Source: Candidatus Omnitrophota bacterium (GTDB lineage: Bacteria; Verrucomicrobiota; Verrucomicrobiia; Limisphaerales; UBA1319). Taken from it: a DNA stretch of 11,323 nucleotides. A program made the translations under genes and the position numbers. The number at the start of each line of letters is the position of its first letter. The first letter of the stretch is position 1. This document shows, piece after piece, positions 1 to 6,395 of this stretch. The notes beneath the pieces were generated by a model. It was not told the origin of the DNA, searched no databases, and saw only the letters and a program-made list of their open reading frames with translations. The stretch spans positions 1 to 11,323 of the forward strand of contig JAMCZD010000105.1 in assembly GCA_023473405.1 (NCBI GenBank), written 5' to 3'.

Positions 1-89
1 AAAGAAAATATTTTTCCAAAGGGAAGTTGGAAGGGGAAAAACCAACTCGAAACTTTCCGCGCTGACGATGCCTCAGGTCAAAATGAGAA

Positions 90-1688
90 TTGCTGCCGGA
101 CGGTTCCTTGCTCTTCATCGCCAATGCCTGCAACAATAACCTGGCCGTTTTCGATGTCTCGCAGCCGGGCGATAGCCATTCTCTTGGCTTCATCCCGGTG
201 GGTTGGTATCCGACGTCCGTCCGCGTCACTCCGGACGGCAAATACCTCCTGGTGGCGAACGGCAAAGGACTGATCTCCAAACCGAACCGCAACGGGCCGC
301 AACCGGGGCGCGAACCTCCAGCCTCGGTCCTCGAGTATATTGGCGGCCTGTTCCAAGGCACGCTGAGCATTATCGGGTTGCCGGCGCGCGAGAAGTTTAT
401 CGCGCAACTCGGGCAATACACCCGGCAGGCGTATCGTTGCAGTCCCTTGCAGCCCGACGCCGGCGTAACGGTCAAGCCTCCGCCAGGAAATCCTGTCCCC
501 GCTCGCCTGGGTGATCCGAGCCCTATCGAGTATTGTCTCTATATAATCAAGGAGAACCGGACCTACGACCAGGTCCTGGGGGACATGGCCGAAGGCAACG
601 GCGAGCCGAATCTCTGCCTGTTTCCCGAGCCTGTCAGCCCCAACCATCATGCCTTGGCGCGCGAGTTTGTTTTGTTGGACAATTTTTACGTCGACGGCGA
701 GGTCAGCGCCGACGGCCATGAATGGACCATGGGGGCTTACGCGACTGATTTTGTCGAGAAGACCTGGCCAATGGGCTATGGCCATGGCGGAAGCGGGAAG
801 TATCCCTACCCGAGCGAGGGTAATTTTCCGATTGCCTTCCCGGCAGGAGGCTATCTTTGGGACCGCGCCAATGAAGCAGGGATCAGCTATCGCAGTTACG
901 GCGAGTTCGTCAACAACGGCGCGAAACCGGGCGATCCCGCCACCACCTCGCTGCCCGTCCTGCAAGGTCACTTCGATCCCGATTTCCACGGGTGGGACCT
1001 GGGCTATCCGGACGTGAAACGGGCGGAACGATTCATTGCCGAGCTGCGCCGGTTCGAAGCCGAGGGAGAGATGCCGCGTCTGCAAGTGTTGCGGCTGCCC
1101 AATGATCATACCATCGGGACTACAGTCGGGAAACCAACTCCGCGCGCCATGGTAGCGGACAACGACCTCGCATTGGGAATGGTTATCGAAGCCGTGAGCC
1201 GGTCGAGGTTCTGGCCGCGCATGGCGATATTCGTCATCGAAGACGATGCCCAGAACGGACCGGACCACGTCGACGCGCATCGTTCCATGGCTTTTGTGAT
1301 CAGTCCTTATTCGCGCGGAAGAGGGGTTGATTCCACACCCTACTCGACGACGAGCATGCTGCGGACGATCGAGTTGATCCTCGGCCTGAAGCCAATGTCG
1401 CAGTTCGACGCCGCCGCCAGGCCGATGTATAACGCCTTTCAAACCACAGCGAACCTGCTCCCCTACCAGGCCCGCCCGGCCCGTGTGGACCTTGCCGAGC
1501 GCAATACGCGCCTGGCCTGGGGAACCGGCTTATCCGGGCGCATGGACTTCTCGAAAGAGGATGCGGCTGATGACCTGTTGCTCAATGAAGTCGTCTGGCG
1601 ATCGATCAAAGGCGCCGATCATCCCATGCCTCCTCCCACACGCGCCGCCTTTTTCTTCAGCCGCTCCCAGGAAAAAGACGAGGATTGA
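90..1688 (+). CDS. Beta-propeller/phosphoesterase family protein, N-terminally incomplete
   Basis: This is the C-terminal portion of a protein of the 'YncE-like beta-propeller plus alkaline-phosphatase-like phosphoesterase' type (PF04185 fold). Residues 1-60 are one and a half propeller blades, with the repeated pattern PDG..L(L/F)(I/V)AN. From about residue 148 comes the phosphoesterase domain: KENRTYDQ (154-161), DNFY..GEVSADGHEW (197-212), NDHT (338-341) and EDD followed by GPDHVDAHRS (384-398). These are the acidic/His metal-site motifs of the family, which hydrolyses phosphoester bonds, usually outside the cytoplasm. The only start in this frame is TTG at 90, right after an in-frame TGA at 84-86, and it begins in mid-blade. 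Relatives have several further blades and a signal peptide, so a few hundred residues seem to be missing. Reading frame 1 is open from position 1 to 90 and joins well if one base is restored near 90. A sequencing/assembly error or a real frameshift are both possible. The function of the domain is secure; the substrate is unknown. Confidence 0.85.
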   Translation: MLPDGSLLFIANACNNNLAVFDVSQPGDSHSLGFIPVGWYPTSVRVTPDGKYLLVANGKGLISKPNRNGPQPGREPPASVLEYIGGLFQGTLSIIGLPAREKFIAQLGQYTRQAYRCSPLQPDAGVTVKPPPGNPVPARLGDPSPIEYCLYIIKENRTYDQVLGDMAEGNGEPNLCLFPEPVSPNHHALAREFVLLDNFYVDGEVSADGHEWTMGAYATDFVEKTWPMGYGHGGSGKYPYPSEGNFPIAFPAGGYLWDRANEAGISYRSYGEFVNNGAKPGDPATTSLPVLQGHFDPDFHGWDLGYPDVKRAERFIAELRRFEAEGEMPRLQVLRLPNDHTIGTTVGKPTPRAMVADNDLALGMVIEAVSRSRFWPRMAIFVIEDDAQNGPDHVDAHRSMAFVISPYSRGRGVDSTPYSTTSMLRTIELILGLKPMSQFDAAARPMYNAFQTTANLLPYQARPARVDLAERNTRLAWGTGLSGRMDFSKEDAADDLLLNEVVWRSIKGADHPMPPPTRAAFFFSRSQEKDED

Positions 1689-1701
1689 ACCGGATCGAAA
1701 A

Positions 1702-2082
1702 TCAGATATGCCGGGAATCAGTCTCGTCCTTCTCGAGGTAACCGGAGTCCTGGCGATGGAAATTGACGGCGTTCTTTTTTAGGTAAGCCGAAAAAACATC
1801 ATCCGCGCTCATGCCCAATACCTGCGCGGCGCTGATGAGAAAGTGGAACAAATCGACCACTTCAACCCGCGCGTTTTGAGCGTCGAACTTCTGATACTTG
1901 GCCCACCATTTCCACGGAACGCTATCGGTTAATTCAGCGATTTCCTGGCTCATGGCGCGGCAATAATTAAGCAGCCATTGAGCCTTGTCCGTGTCGTTCA
2001 TGGCATCGGTTTTGACGCCGATGCGTTCGTTCAAGGCCCGTTGCAGGCGAAACATCTCTTGGAGTTGGTCGGGTTTTTCCAT
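1702..2082 (-). CDS. Dimeric all-alpha dUTP diphosphatase (dUTPase_2 type)
   Basis: A 126-residue protein that matches the dimeric, all-alpha NTP pyrophosphohydrolases (dUTPase_2/MazG superfamily). These hydrolyse dUTP to dUMP and pyrophosphate, keeping uracil out of DNA and supplying dUMP for thymidylate. The magnesium-binding pattern is present: E47xxE50 (SQEIAEL) and E74xxD77 (VEVVDLFHF), with the SVPWKWW segment (54-60) between them. The N-terminal LQEMFRLQRALNERIG helix is also typical. The ATG at 2082 is preferred because family members begin just before that helix. The frame stays open to an ATG at 2214, but the extra 44 residues look unrelated to any domain and would run over the start of exbB. 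The gene converges on the phosphoesterase gene with a 13-bp gap and diverges from exbB. Length and motifs look intact. Specificity for dUTP over other NTPs is inferred from the family. Confidence 0.85.
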   Translation of the reverse strand: MEKPDQLQEMFRLQRALNERIGVKTDAMNDTDKAQWLLNYCRAMSQEIAELTDSVPWKWWAKYQKFDAQNARVEVVDLFHFLISAAQVLGMSADDVFSAYLKKNAVNFHRQDSGYLEKDETDSRHI

Positions 2083-2170
2083 GTCTTTTGCCAATGACGC
2101 ACAATTTCCCCGCACGTCCGACATAATGCAAGCTTGGGATTCGTCATAGCTTCCGGGCACCAGCAAACAC

Positions 2171-2198
2171 TTGCTGTTTGACGGTACCGGTTTATAAA
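2171..2198 (+). promoter_or_regulatory. Possible sigma-70-type promoter of the exbB operon
   Basis: TTGCTG (2171-2176) and TATAAA (2193-2198) stand 16 bp apart in the 122-bp spacer between the divergent dUTPase gene and exbB. A start site about 7 bp downstream would fall at or next to the proposed exbB ATG at 2205, implying a leaderless or very short-leader mRNA. No Shine-Dalgarno sequence precedes that ATG, which agrees with this. Prediction by eye only. Confidence 0.35.
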
Positions 2199-2204
2199 GA
2201 CGGT

Positions 2205-2831
2205 ATGTTGCCAATGTTGCTTGCCAATGGCGGGCCGATCATGTGGGTGCTGCTGGTGGTCAGCGCCGTTGCAGTGGCCGTTTTCCTCGAGCGGTTCTTG
2301 CATTATCACCGCGCCCAGATCAATTCGACGGAGTTCCTCAGCGGTGTGCGGAACGTCGTGCGCCGGGAGAATATCGTCGAGGCCATATCAATTTGTGAAG
2401 CTACGCCAGGCCCCGTGGCGCGCCTGGTCAAGACGGCCATCCTAAGCCGCGACCGTGGGCGGGACGGGGTGCGTGAGGCCCTGGAGGAGGCGGGCTTGGT
2501 GGAAGTGCCGCGACTCGAGGAGAAGTTGAACCTGCTCGCCACGATCGCCCAAATAGCGCCCTTGCTGGGTTTATTGGGCAATGTCTTGGGATTTATCCGC
2601 CTGTTTCGCGAGATGCAAACTGCCGGTCCGTTCGCCAATGTAAACCTCCTGGCCCGCGGTATCTGGGAGGCCTTGATTTGCACCGCCGCGGGGCTGGCCG
2701 TGGCCATCCCCTGCTACGCCGCTTACAATTACCTCGTCAGCCGCGTCAATGCCATCGTGCTCGATATGGAGAAAGCGGCAACCGAGATTCTCAATATCGT
2801 GACCGAGATACCGAATCACAAAGCCCCATGA
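2205..2831 (+). CDS. exbB: ExbB/TolQ/MotA-family proton channel subunit
   Basis: A 208-residue inner-membrane protein of the ExbB/TolQ family. With ExbD it forms the proton-driven motor that energises TonB-like proteins. The ExbB layout is clear: a first membrane helix at about 11-28, a cytoplasmic stretch with charged helices (about 45-110), then two helices, TIAQIAPLLGLLGNVLGFI (113-131) and GIWEALICTAAGLAVAIP (152-169), running to YNYLVSRV. Thr160 matches the conserved channel-lining Thr of the third helix (T181 in E. coli ExbB). The Thr expected in the second helix (T148 in E. coli, motif GTV) is Asn126 here. The ATG at 2205 is preferred; a TTG at 2178 and an ATG at 2214 are alternatives. 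The stop overlaps the exbD start (ATGA), so the two are translationally coupled. Which substrate receptor it serves cannot be told. Confidence 0.88.
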   Translation: MLPMLLANGGPIMWVLLVVSAVAVAVFLERFLHYHRAQINSTEFLSGVRNVVRRENIVEAISICEATPGPVARLVKTAILSRDRGRDGVREALEEAGLVEVPRLEEKLNLLATIAQIAPLLGLLGNVLGFIRLFREMQTAGPFANVNLLARGIWEALICTAAGLAVAIPCYAAYNYLVSRVNAIVLDMEKAATEILNIVTEIPNHKAP

Positions 2832-3277
2832 AGTTCCCGCGCAACGCCCGAATTTTCCGCGGGCAATTGGATGCCGCCCCTTTTGCGGGGGTTTTCTTCC
2901 TGCTGGTTATCTTCTTGCTCCTCAATTCCTCGCTGGTCTTTACGCCGGGTGTTCGGATTCAACTGCCCGAGGCGGACGGGCAGGCAATGGCAGGAGTGGC
3001 AAAGCCCTCGACGATAGTTGCCATGGATTTGAACGGGCAACTCTATTACGAAAACCAGGTCATCCAGGAAAGCGACCTGCGCCAACGCCTCGAGAAGGCG
3101 GTGAAAATCCACCATGACCTCGCCCTGGTGGTACAGGCCGACAAGGCGGTCAGGCTCGAGGCCTTTTTCCGGCTCAGCAAATTGGCAAGCGAAGTCGGCA
3201 TTGGCGAAGTACTCCTGGCAGGGCGGCCCCCGGCTTACTCCGGCGCCCCGGCGCCGTTGTCCTTCCCAATGAAATGA
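2828..3277 (+). CDS. exbD: ExbD/TolR-family stator protein lacking the canonical transmembrane Asp
   Basis: A 149-residue ExbD-family protein: a short cytoplasmic start, a single membrane helix (about 16-36, PFAGVFFLLVIFLLL), then a periplasmic domain. The segment right after the helix (TPGVRIQLPEA) and the domain body (VAMDLNGQLYYEN, then DLALVVQADKAV, LEAFFRLSKLASEVGIGEVLLA) are normal for ExbD/TolR. In E. coli ExbD the helix begins NVTPFIDV, and Asp25 there is essential for proton flow. Here the matching segment is DAAPFAGV, so that Asp is Gly21; the nearest acid is Asp15, six residues earlier. The gene overlaps exbB and the tonB-like gene by 4 bp each (ATGA at 2828-2831 and 3274-3277), the mark of a co-translated operon. 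The frame is open upstream to 2678, but that is a shadow of exbB. Family assignment is firm; whether it conducts protons by the usual route is open. Confidence 0.85.
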   Translation: MKFPRNARIFRGQLDAAPFAGVFFLLVIFLLLNSSLVFTPGVRIQLPEADGQAMAGVAKPSTIVAMDLNGQLYYENQVIQESDLRQRLEKAVKIHHDLALVVQADKAVRLEAFFRLSKLASEVGIGEVLLAGRPPAYSGAPAPLSFPMK

Positions 3278-4077
3278 GCCGCGAGATAGCGAATCCACAG
3301 CCGTGGTCTCGCCGCAAGTGGCGACGGGTGATCGGAATCGTCCTGGCGGCCCAGGTGGCCTTGATTTGGCTCCTGGCGGATCGCTCGGCCATCGTTCCGC
3401 GCCAGCCGCATTCTTCTACCGTTTTGCGATTTGAGCTGGACTCGCCGCCCGGTTCGCCGCTGGCCAATGAATTGTCAATGGGAGACCCAACCTTGTTCGC
3501 GCTGCCAAGCCAACACGGCTTTTCCGGCGATGCCTGGCTTAATCTCCCGGCCATAAAACATCATTTGAAGGACTGGACCGAGACGAACCACTGGCTGGCG
3601 CCAAACGCCAACCTTTGGGGAACGACTTTTCGTCAATTCGTCCAGGCCCAGGCGCCAGCCTGGTTCCTGGCCGCCGATAAACCGGAACCGCGCCTGGTCG
3701 AGTTGTTTGTAACCAATGAACCCGCTCCCGATCGATCAAGCTGCCAGGCCACAGGCGAATTGAAAAACCGCCCTTTGCGCACCGATTTTCAACTGCCAAT
3801 CCTCACCAATGACGAATACCCGCGGGCTTCCATCGTGCAAGTGGCCGTCGACCGTTCAGGCAATACGGTCTCGGCCCAATTGTGGATGAGCAGCGGACTG
3901 CCGGCGGCCGATCAATATGCGCTGGCAACCGCCAAAAAGGCCCGCTACCAGCCTCTGCCGGGTGAAGACAATCCGGCGCCGGAAGCGAATCCGTTCCCTC
4001 TAACCTGGGGCAATTTGGTTTTCCATTGGTGCGTCACCAACGCGCCCCTCACCAACGCCCCGGAAGCAACGCCATAA
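3274..4077 (+). CDS. TonB-like energy transducer with C-terminal TonB domain
   Basis: A 267-residue protein whose place right behind exbB-exbD and whose architecture point to a TonB-like transducer linking the motor to outer-membrane receptors. A basic start (WSRRKWRR, 11-18) precedes one membrane helix (19-35), giving an N-in, periplasm-out anchor. The last 90 residues resemble the TonB C-terminal domain: EYPRA (181-185), VQVAVDRSGNTVSAQLWMSSG (about 189-209), then an A..A...RYQPLP segment and a final strand ending HWCVT. The middle (36-175) lacks the Glu-Pro/Lys-Pro rod of classical TonB and resembles nothing I recognise. The membrane helix has neither the Ser nor the His of the E. coli TonB SHxxx motif. 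The start ATG overlaps the exbD stop by 4 bp. The stop codon TAA is part of TAATG, opening a 16-codon frame (4077-4127) that reaches into the next gene. The role is inferred from synteny and a divergent C-terminal domain. Confidence 0.65.
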   Translation: MSREIANPQPWSRRKWRRVIGIVLAAQVALIWLLADRSAIVPRQPHSSTVLRFELDSPPGSPLANELSMGDPTLFALPSQHGFSGDAWLNLPAIKHHLKDWTETNHWLAPNANLWGTTFRQFVQAQAPAWFLAADKPEPRLVELFVTNEPAPDRSSCQATGELKNRPLRTDFQLPILTNDEYPRASIVQVAVDRSGNTVSAQLWMSSGLPAADQYALATAKKARYQPLPGEDNPAPEANPFPLTWGNLVFHWCVTNAPLTNAPEATP

Positions 4078-4116
4078 TGTTGAGCATCATTCGTTCGCGC
4101 CTGAACCTTTTTCCTC

Positions 4117-4341
4117 ATGTCCATTGACGCCTTAATCCTGGTTTATGTGGTTTCTATGCTTGCGGGTCTTTCCGCCATGGCCTTATATTCAGAATTGATT
4201 AGGAAACGCTTTGAACCCACGCCGAGCGAAGACCGCGTGTTTCGTTGTGAGAAATGCGCGTTTGTTTATACCGACGATGCCGACGTGGAGCGATCCAGGT
4301 GCCCCCAATGCGGGACCTTAAACGATCAAATTGAATTTTAA
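4117..4341 (+). CDS. Small membrane-anchored zinc-ribbon protein of unknown function
   Basis: A 74-residue protein with two visible parts: a hydrophobic N-terminal helix (about 5-24) and a zinc ribbon with two CxxC knuckles, C44-E-K-C47 and C62-P-Q-C65, 14 residues apart. The ribbon is probably cytoplasmic if the basic segment KRF (30-32) after the helix stays inside. It starts 39 bp after the tonB-like gene with no terminator between, so it is probably the last cistron of the exbBD operon. Nothing in the sequence identifies its partner. Zinc ribbons of this type occur in many small proteins that bind nucleic acid or protein. It could be an accessory of the motor or simply a co-transcribed neighbour. 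Confidence 0.7.
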   Translation: MSIDALILVYVVSMLAGLSAMALYSELIRKRFEPTPSEDRVFRCEKCAFVYTDDADVERSRCPQCGTLNDQIEF

Positions 4342-4404
4342 ACCGGAGTTGGTGGAGAATTGTTCCTCCGCCCGCCGGCCCAACCAATAGAATTAGTTGT
4401 TTTT

Positions 4405-5583
4405 ATGGGAATGTGGATTGGCCGTAATCGGAAAGCCCGAGTTACCTACGGTTTTGACGAAATCGCCCTGGTGCCCGGGAACGTCACCTTCAACCCGAAC
4501 GAAGCGGATACCAGTTTCGTCATCCCACGAAAGGACGACGGTGACATCAAACTTAAAATCCCCATCCTGGCCAGTGCCATGGACGGGGTGACCGACGTTC
4601 GGTTTTGCATTGAAATGGGCCGCCTGGGCGGCTTGGGCGTCATCAACTTGGAAGGCGTCCAGACCCGATACGAGAATCCCTCCGAGGTCCTGACCAAAAT
4701 CGTCAAGGCAGGCAAAGAGGAAGTCACATCACTCATCCAAAAAATCTACCTCGAACCGATCAAGGAAGAGCTGATCGCGCTGCGGATTCGACAGCTCAAG
4801 GAAGCGGGCGTGCTGGCCGCCGTCAGTTCCATTCCACAAAAGGCTCAACACTTTGCGGCCATCGCGCAGGAGGCCGGCGCGGATGTGTTTGTCGTTCAAT
4901 CCACCGTGTCCACAGTCCGGCATATCTCCAGTGAATACAAATCACTCGACCTGGCCGCCCTGACCAACAGCATGACCATCCCGGTCATCGTCGGCAATGC
5001 CGTAACCTACAACGTCACCCTCGAACTGATGCAATGCGGCGTGGCGGGAGTGTTGATCGGCGTGGGACCCGGAGCCGCATGCACCAGCCGCGGCGTGCTT
5101 GGTCTCGGCGTACCCCAGGTAACCGCCACCGTCGATTGCGCCGCCGCCCGCGACACGCATTTCAAGAAATCCGGGCGCTATGTCCCCATTATCACCGATG
5201 GCGGCATGAGCAAGGGGGGGGACGTTTGCAAGGCCCTGGCCTGCGGTGCTGATGCAGTCATGATCGGCAGCGCCTTCGCCCGCGCCAAAGAAGCGCCTGG
5301 ACAGGGGAACCACTGGGGCATGGCCACTCCTCACGCGAATCTGCCCCGCGGAACACGTATCAAAGTGGGCGTCAGCGGTTCCCTCCGCCAAATCCTCTAT
5401 GGCCCCGCCACCGTGGACGACGGATCGCAAAACCTCGTCGGCGCCATCACCACCTGCATGGGCAATGTCGGCGCCAAGGATATCCGCCAGTTCCAGGATA
5501 CCGAGATCATCATCGCCCCCAGCATCCGCACCGAAGGCAAACTCTTCCAGACCCTGCAAAGCGTAGGCATGGGAACCGTGTAA
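4405..5583 (+). CDS. guaB3: GuaB3-type IMP dehydrogenase/GMP reductase family protein without CBS domains
   Basis: A 392-residue TIM-barrel protein of the IMP dehydrogenase/GMP reductase family, closest in form to the GuaB3 group. IMP dehydrogenase oxidises IMP to XMP with NAD+, the committed step to GMP. The active-site loop GVGPGAACTSRGVLG carries the expected nucleophile Cys226. The phosphate-binding barrel motifs ITDGGMSKGGD and GADAVMIGSAFA are present, as is a GuaB3-like flap (HWGMATPHANLPRG). The segment between LGGLGVINLEG and AAVSS runs straight through with no paired CBS module, so allosteric control by adenine/guanine nucleotides through CBS is not expected. The start is uncertain: ATG at 4405 (chosen), ATG at 4411, or TTG at 4360; actinobacterial relatives begin near the IGR..KAR segment. 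No Shine-Dalgarno sequence is seen. The gene is 63 bp after the zinc-ribbon gene and converges on rfaE2 across a 126-bp spacer in which I see no clear terminator. Confidence 0.88.
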   Translation: MGMWIGRNRKARVTYGFDEIALVPGNVTFNPNEADTSFVIPRKDDGDIKLKIPILASAMDGVTDVRFCIEMGRLGGLGVINLEGVQTRYENPSEVLTKIVKAGKEEVTSLIQKIYLEPIKEELIALRIRQLKEAGVLAAVSSIPQKAQHFAAIAQEAGADVFVVQSTVSTVRHISSEYKSLDLAALTNSMTIPVIVGNAVTYNVTLELMQCGVAGVLIGVGPGAACTSRGVLGLGVPQVTATVDCAAARDTHFKKSGRYVPIITDGGMSKGGDVCKALACGADAVMIGSAFARAKEAPGQGNHWGMATPHANLPRGTRIKVGVSGSLRQILYGPATVDDGSQNLVGAITTCMGNVGAKDIRQFQDTEIIIAPSIRTEGKLFQTLQSVGMGTV

Positions 5584-5709
5584 GGGGAAAAAAGCTACGG
5601 GGCCCTTTATTGCAAATCGGCTCGGCCTCGCTGGCTAGTGAATGACCACTCTCCGCCTTCTCCTTGGCTTGGGTGATTTCTTCAATGACCAACAGCCAAT
5701 CTGCAATGC

Positions 5710-6276
5710 TCAATTCTCAATTGGAGGCTTAGTCTCTTCCCGCATCTTCGCCAGCAATGCCGAGGTGGATCGTCCGGCCACCAACGGAAGAAGAACGATT
5801 TGACCACCGGATTTTTCCACCGCCTCGCGCTCATCGCGGTTCAGGGTTTCCAGACGGTAATCGCCTCCCTTGACGTAACATTCCGGCTCGGCCAGGCTCA
5901 GAAAACGCGTGGCGGTTACTTCCGGAAAGATGCAGACGGCGTCCACGCTCGCCAACGCCGCCAATACCCGCGCGCGGTCCAACTCCGAGTTGATGGGACG
6001 TCCAAAACCTTTCAAGGCCCGCACCGAGGCATCCCCGTTCAGACCGATCAATAACGCGTCACCCAGTTTCCGAGCCGCCTCGAGGTAGATCACGTGACCG
6101 GCATGCAAAAGATCGAAACACCCGTTCGTCGCAACCAGCTTCAGGCCTGCCCGGCGCACGGACGCCCGCCACGCGGCCAGAGCGTTTATCGAGATGATTT
6201 TGCTTTCGAGATCAAGCACGACCCATTTTCGCCCGACGTTACGCTCTTGTCGACTGGCAACTCGAGAAAAGGCCAT
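5710..6276 (-). CDS. rfaE2: RfaE2-type D-glycero-beta-D-manno-heptose 1-phosphate adenylyltransferase
   Basis: A nucleotidyltransferase of the cytidylyltransferase fold matching the second domain of HldE/RfaE. This enzyme joins ATP and D-glycero-beta-D-manno-heptose 1-phosphate to give ADP-heptose for the lipopolysaccharide core. Counting from the ATG at 6276, the signature TNGCFDLLHAGH lies at 50-61, with the nucleotide-binding HxGH in H58-H61. It is followed by LGDALLIGLNGDASVRALKG, RPIN..LDRARVLAALASVD and the closing GRSTSALLAKM. The kinase domain of the fused E. coli enzyme is absent, so a partner RfaE1 must lie elsewhere. The start is unclear: an ATG at 6309 lies inside a tandem repeat and is doubted, 6276 is used here, and a GTG at 6219 would give 169 residues, closer to stand-alone relatives. 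It stands alone between a convergent and a divergent neighbour. The nucleotide (ADP rather than GDP or CDP) is inferred. Confidence 0.85.
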   Translation of the reverse strand: MAFSRVASRQERNVGRKWVVLDLESKIISINALAAWRASVRRAGLKLVATNGCFDLLHAGHVIYLEAARKLGDALLIGLNGDASVRALKGFGRPINSELDRARVLAALASVDAVCIFPEVTATRFLSLAEPECYVKGGDYRLETLNRDEREAVEKSGGQIVLLPLVAGRSTSALLAKMREETKPPIEN

Positions 6277-6304
6277 CCCCACAATTAACGAATCTCTATT
6301 CGCC

Positions 6305-6340
6305 TTCATCCACTTTGTCTATCACCTTGTCTTTCACTTC
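6305..6340. repeat. Three tandem degenerate 12-bp units
   Basis: Units at 6305-6316, 6317-6328 and 6329-6340 read TTCATCCACTTT, GTCTATCACCTT and GTCTTTCACTTC on the plus strand. Each 12-mer differs from its neighbour at two to five positions. On the minus strand they would encode a four-residue repeat (EVKD, KVID, KVDE), but no credible gene uses that frame. The repeat lies in the divergent spacer between rfaE2 and the oxidoreductase gene. Confidence 0.6.
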
Positions 6341-6395
6341 GTCGCTTAGACTGCTCGGCAAACAGGCGGCAAAGTGATTGGCGAAGTGAAAGACA
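6328..6395. repeat. Perfect 14-bp inverted repeat overlapping the tandem repeat
   Basis: The arm TGTCTTTCACTTCG at 6328-6341 is the exact reverse complement of CGAAGTGAAAGACA at 6382-6395, with 40 bp between. After one mismatch, two more outer pairs follow (6325-6326 with 6397-6398). The right arm contains an inverted copy of the third 12-bp unit. There is no T-run after either arm, so this is not a typical terminator. It could be an intergenic repeat element or a regulatory hairpin in the leader of the 6504 gene. Confidence 0.6.

Noticed and set aside
78..1442. Long antisense open frame of 454 codons opposite the phosphoesterase gene
   Set aside because: It is fully covered by a gene with clear catalytic motifs. 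The antisense product has no recognisable domain, and GC-rich codon use makes such frames common.
2083..2214. N-terminal extension of the dUTPase to ATG 2214 or 2124
   Set aside because: The extra residues are not family-like, would overlap the exbB start, and family members begin near 2082.
4077..4127. 16-codon frame starting in TAATG after the tonB-like gene
   Set aside because: Too short to support as a gene; kept only as a possible translational-coupling device.
4942..5559. 205-codon antisense frame opposite guaB3
   Set aside because: Gly/Ala/Asp-rich shadow of the guaB3 barrel; no domain.
5584..5709. Search for a bidirectional terminator between guaB3 and rfaE2
   Set aside because: Only short GC palindromes such as GGGGCCC are present, with no stable stem followed by a T-run.
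5510..5713. 67-codon minus-strand frame in the guaB3-rfaE2 convergent spacer
   Set aside because: The first residues look protein-like, but the frame runs antisense into the guaB3 end, ends without a domain, and has no supporting context.
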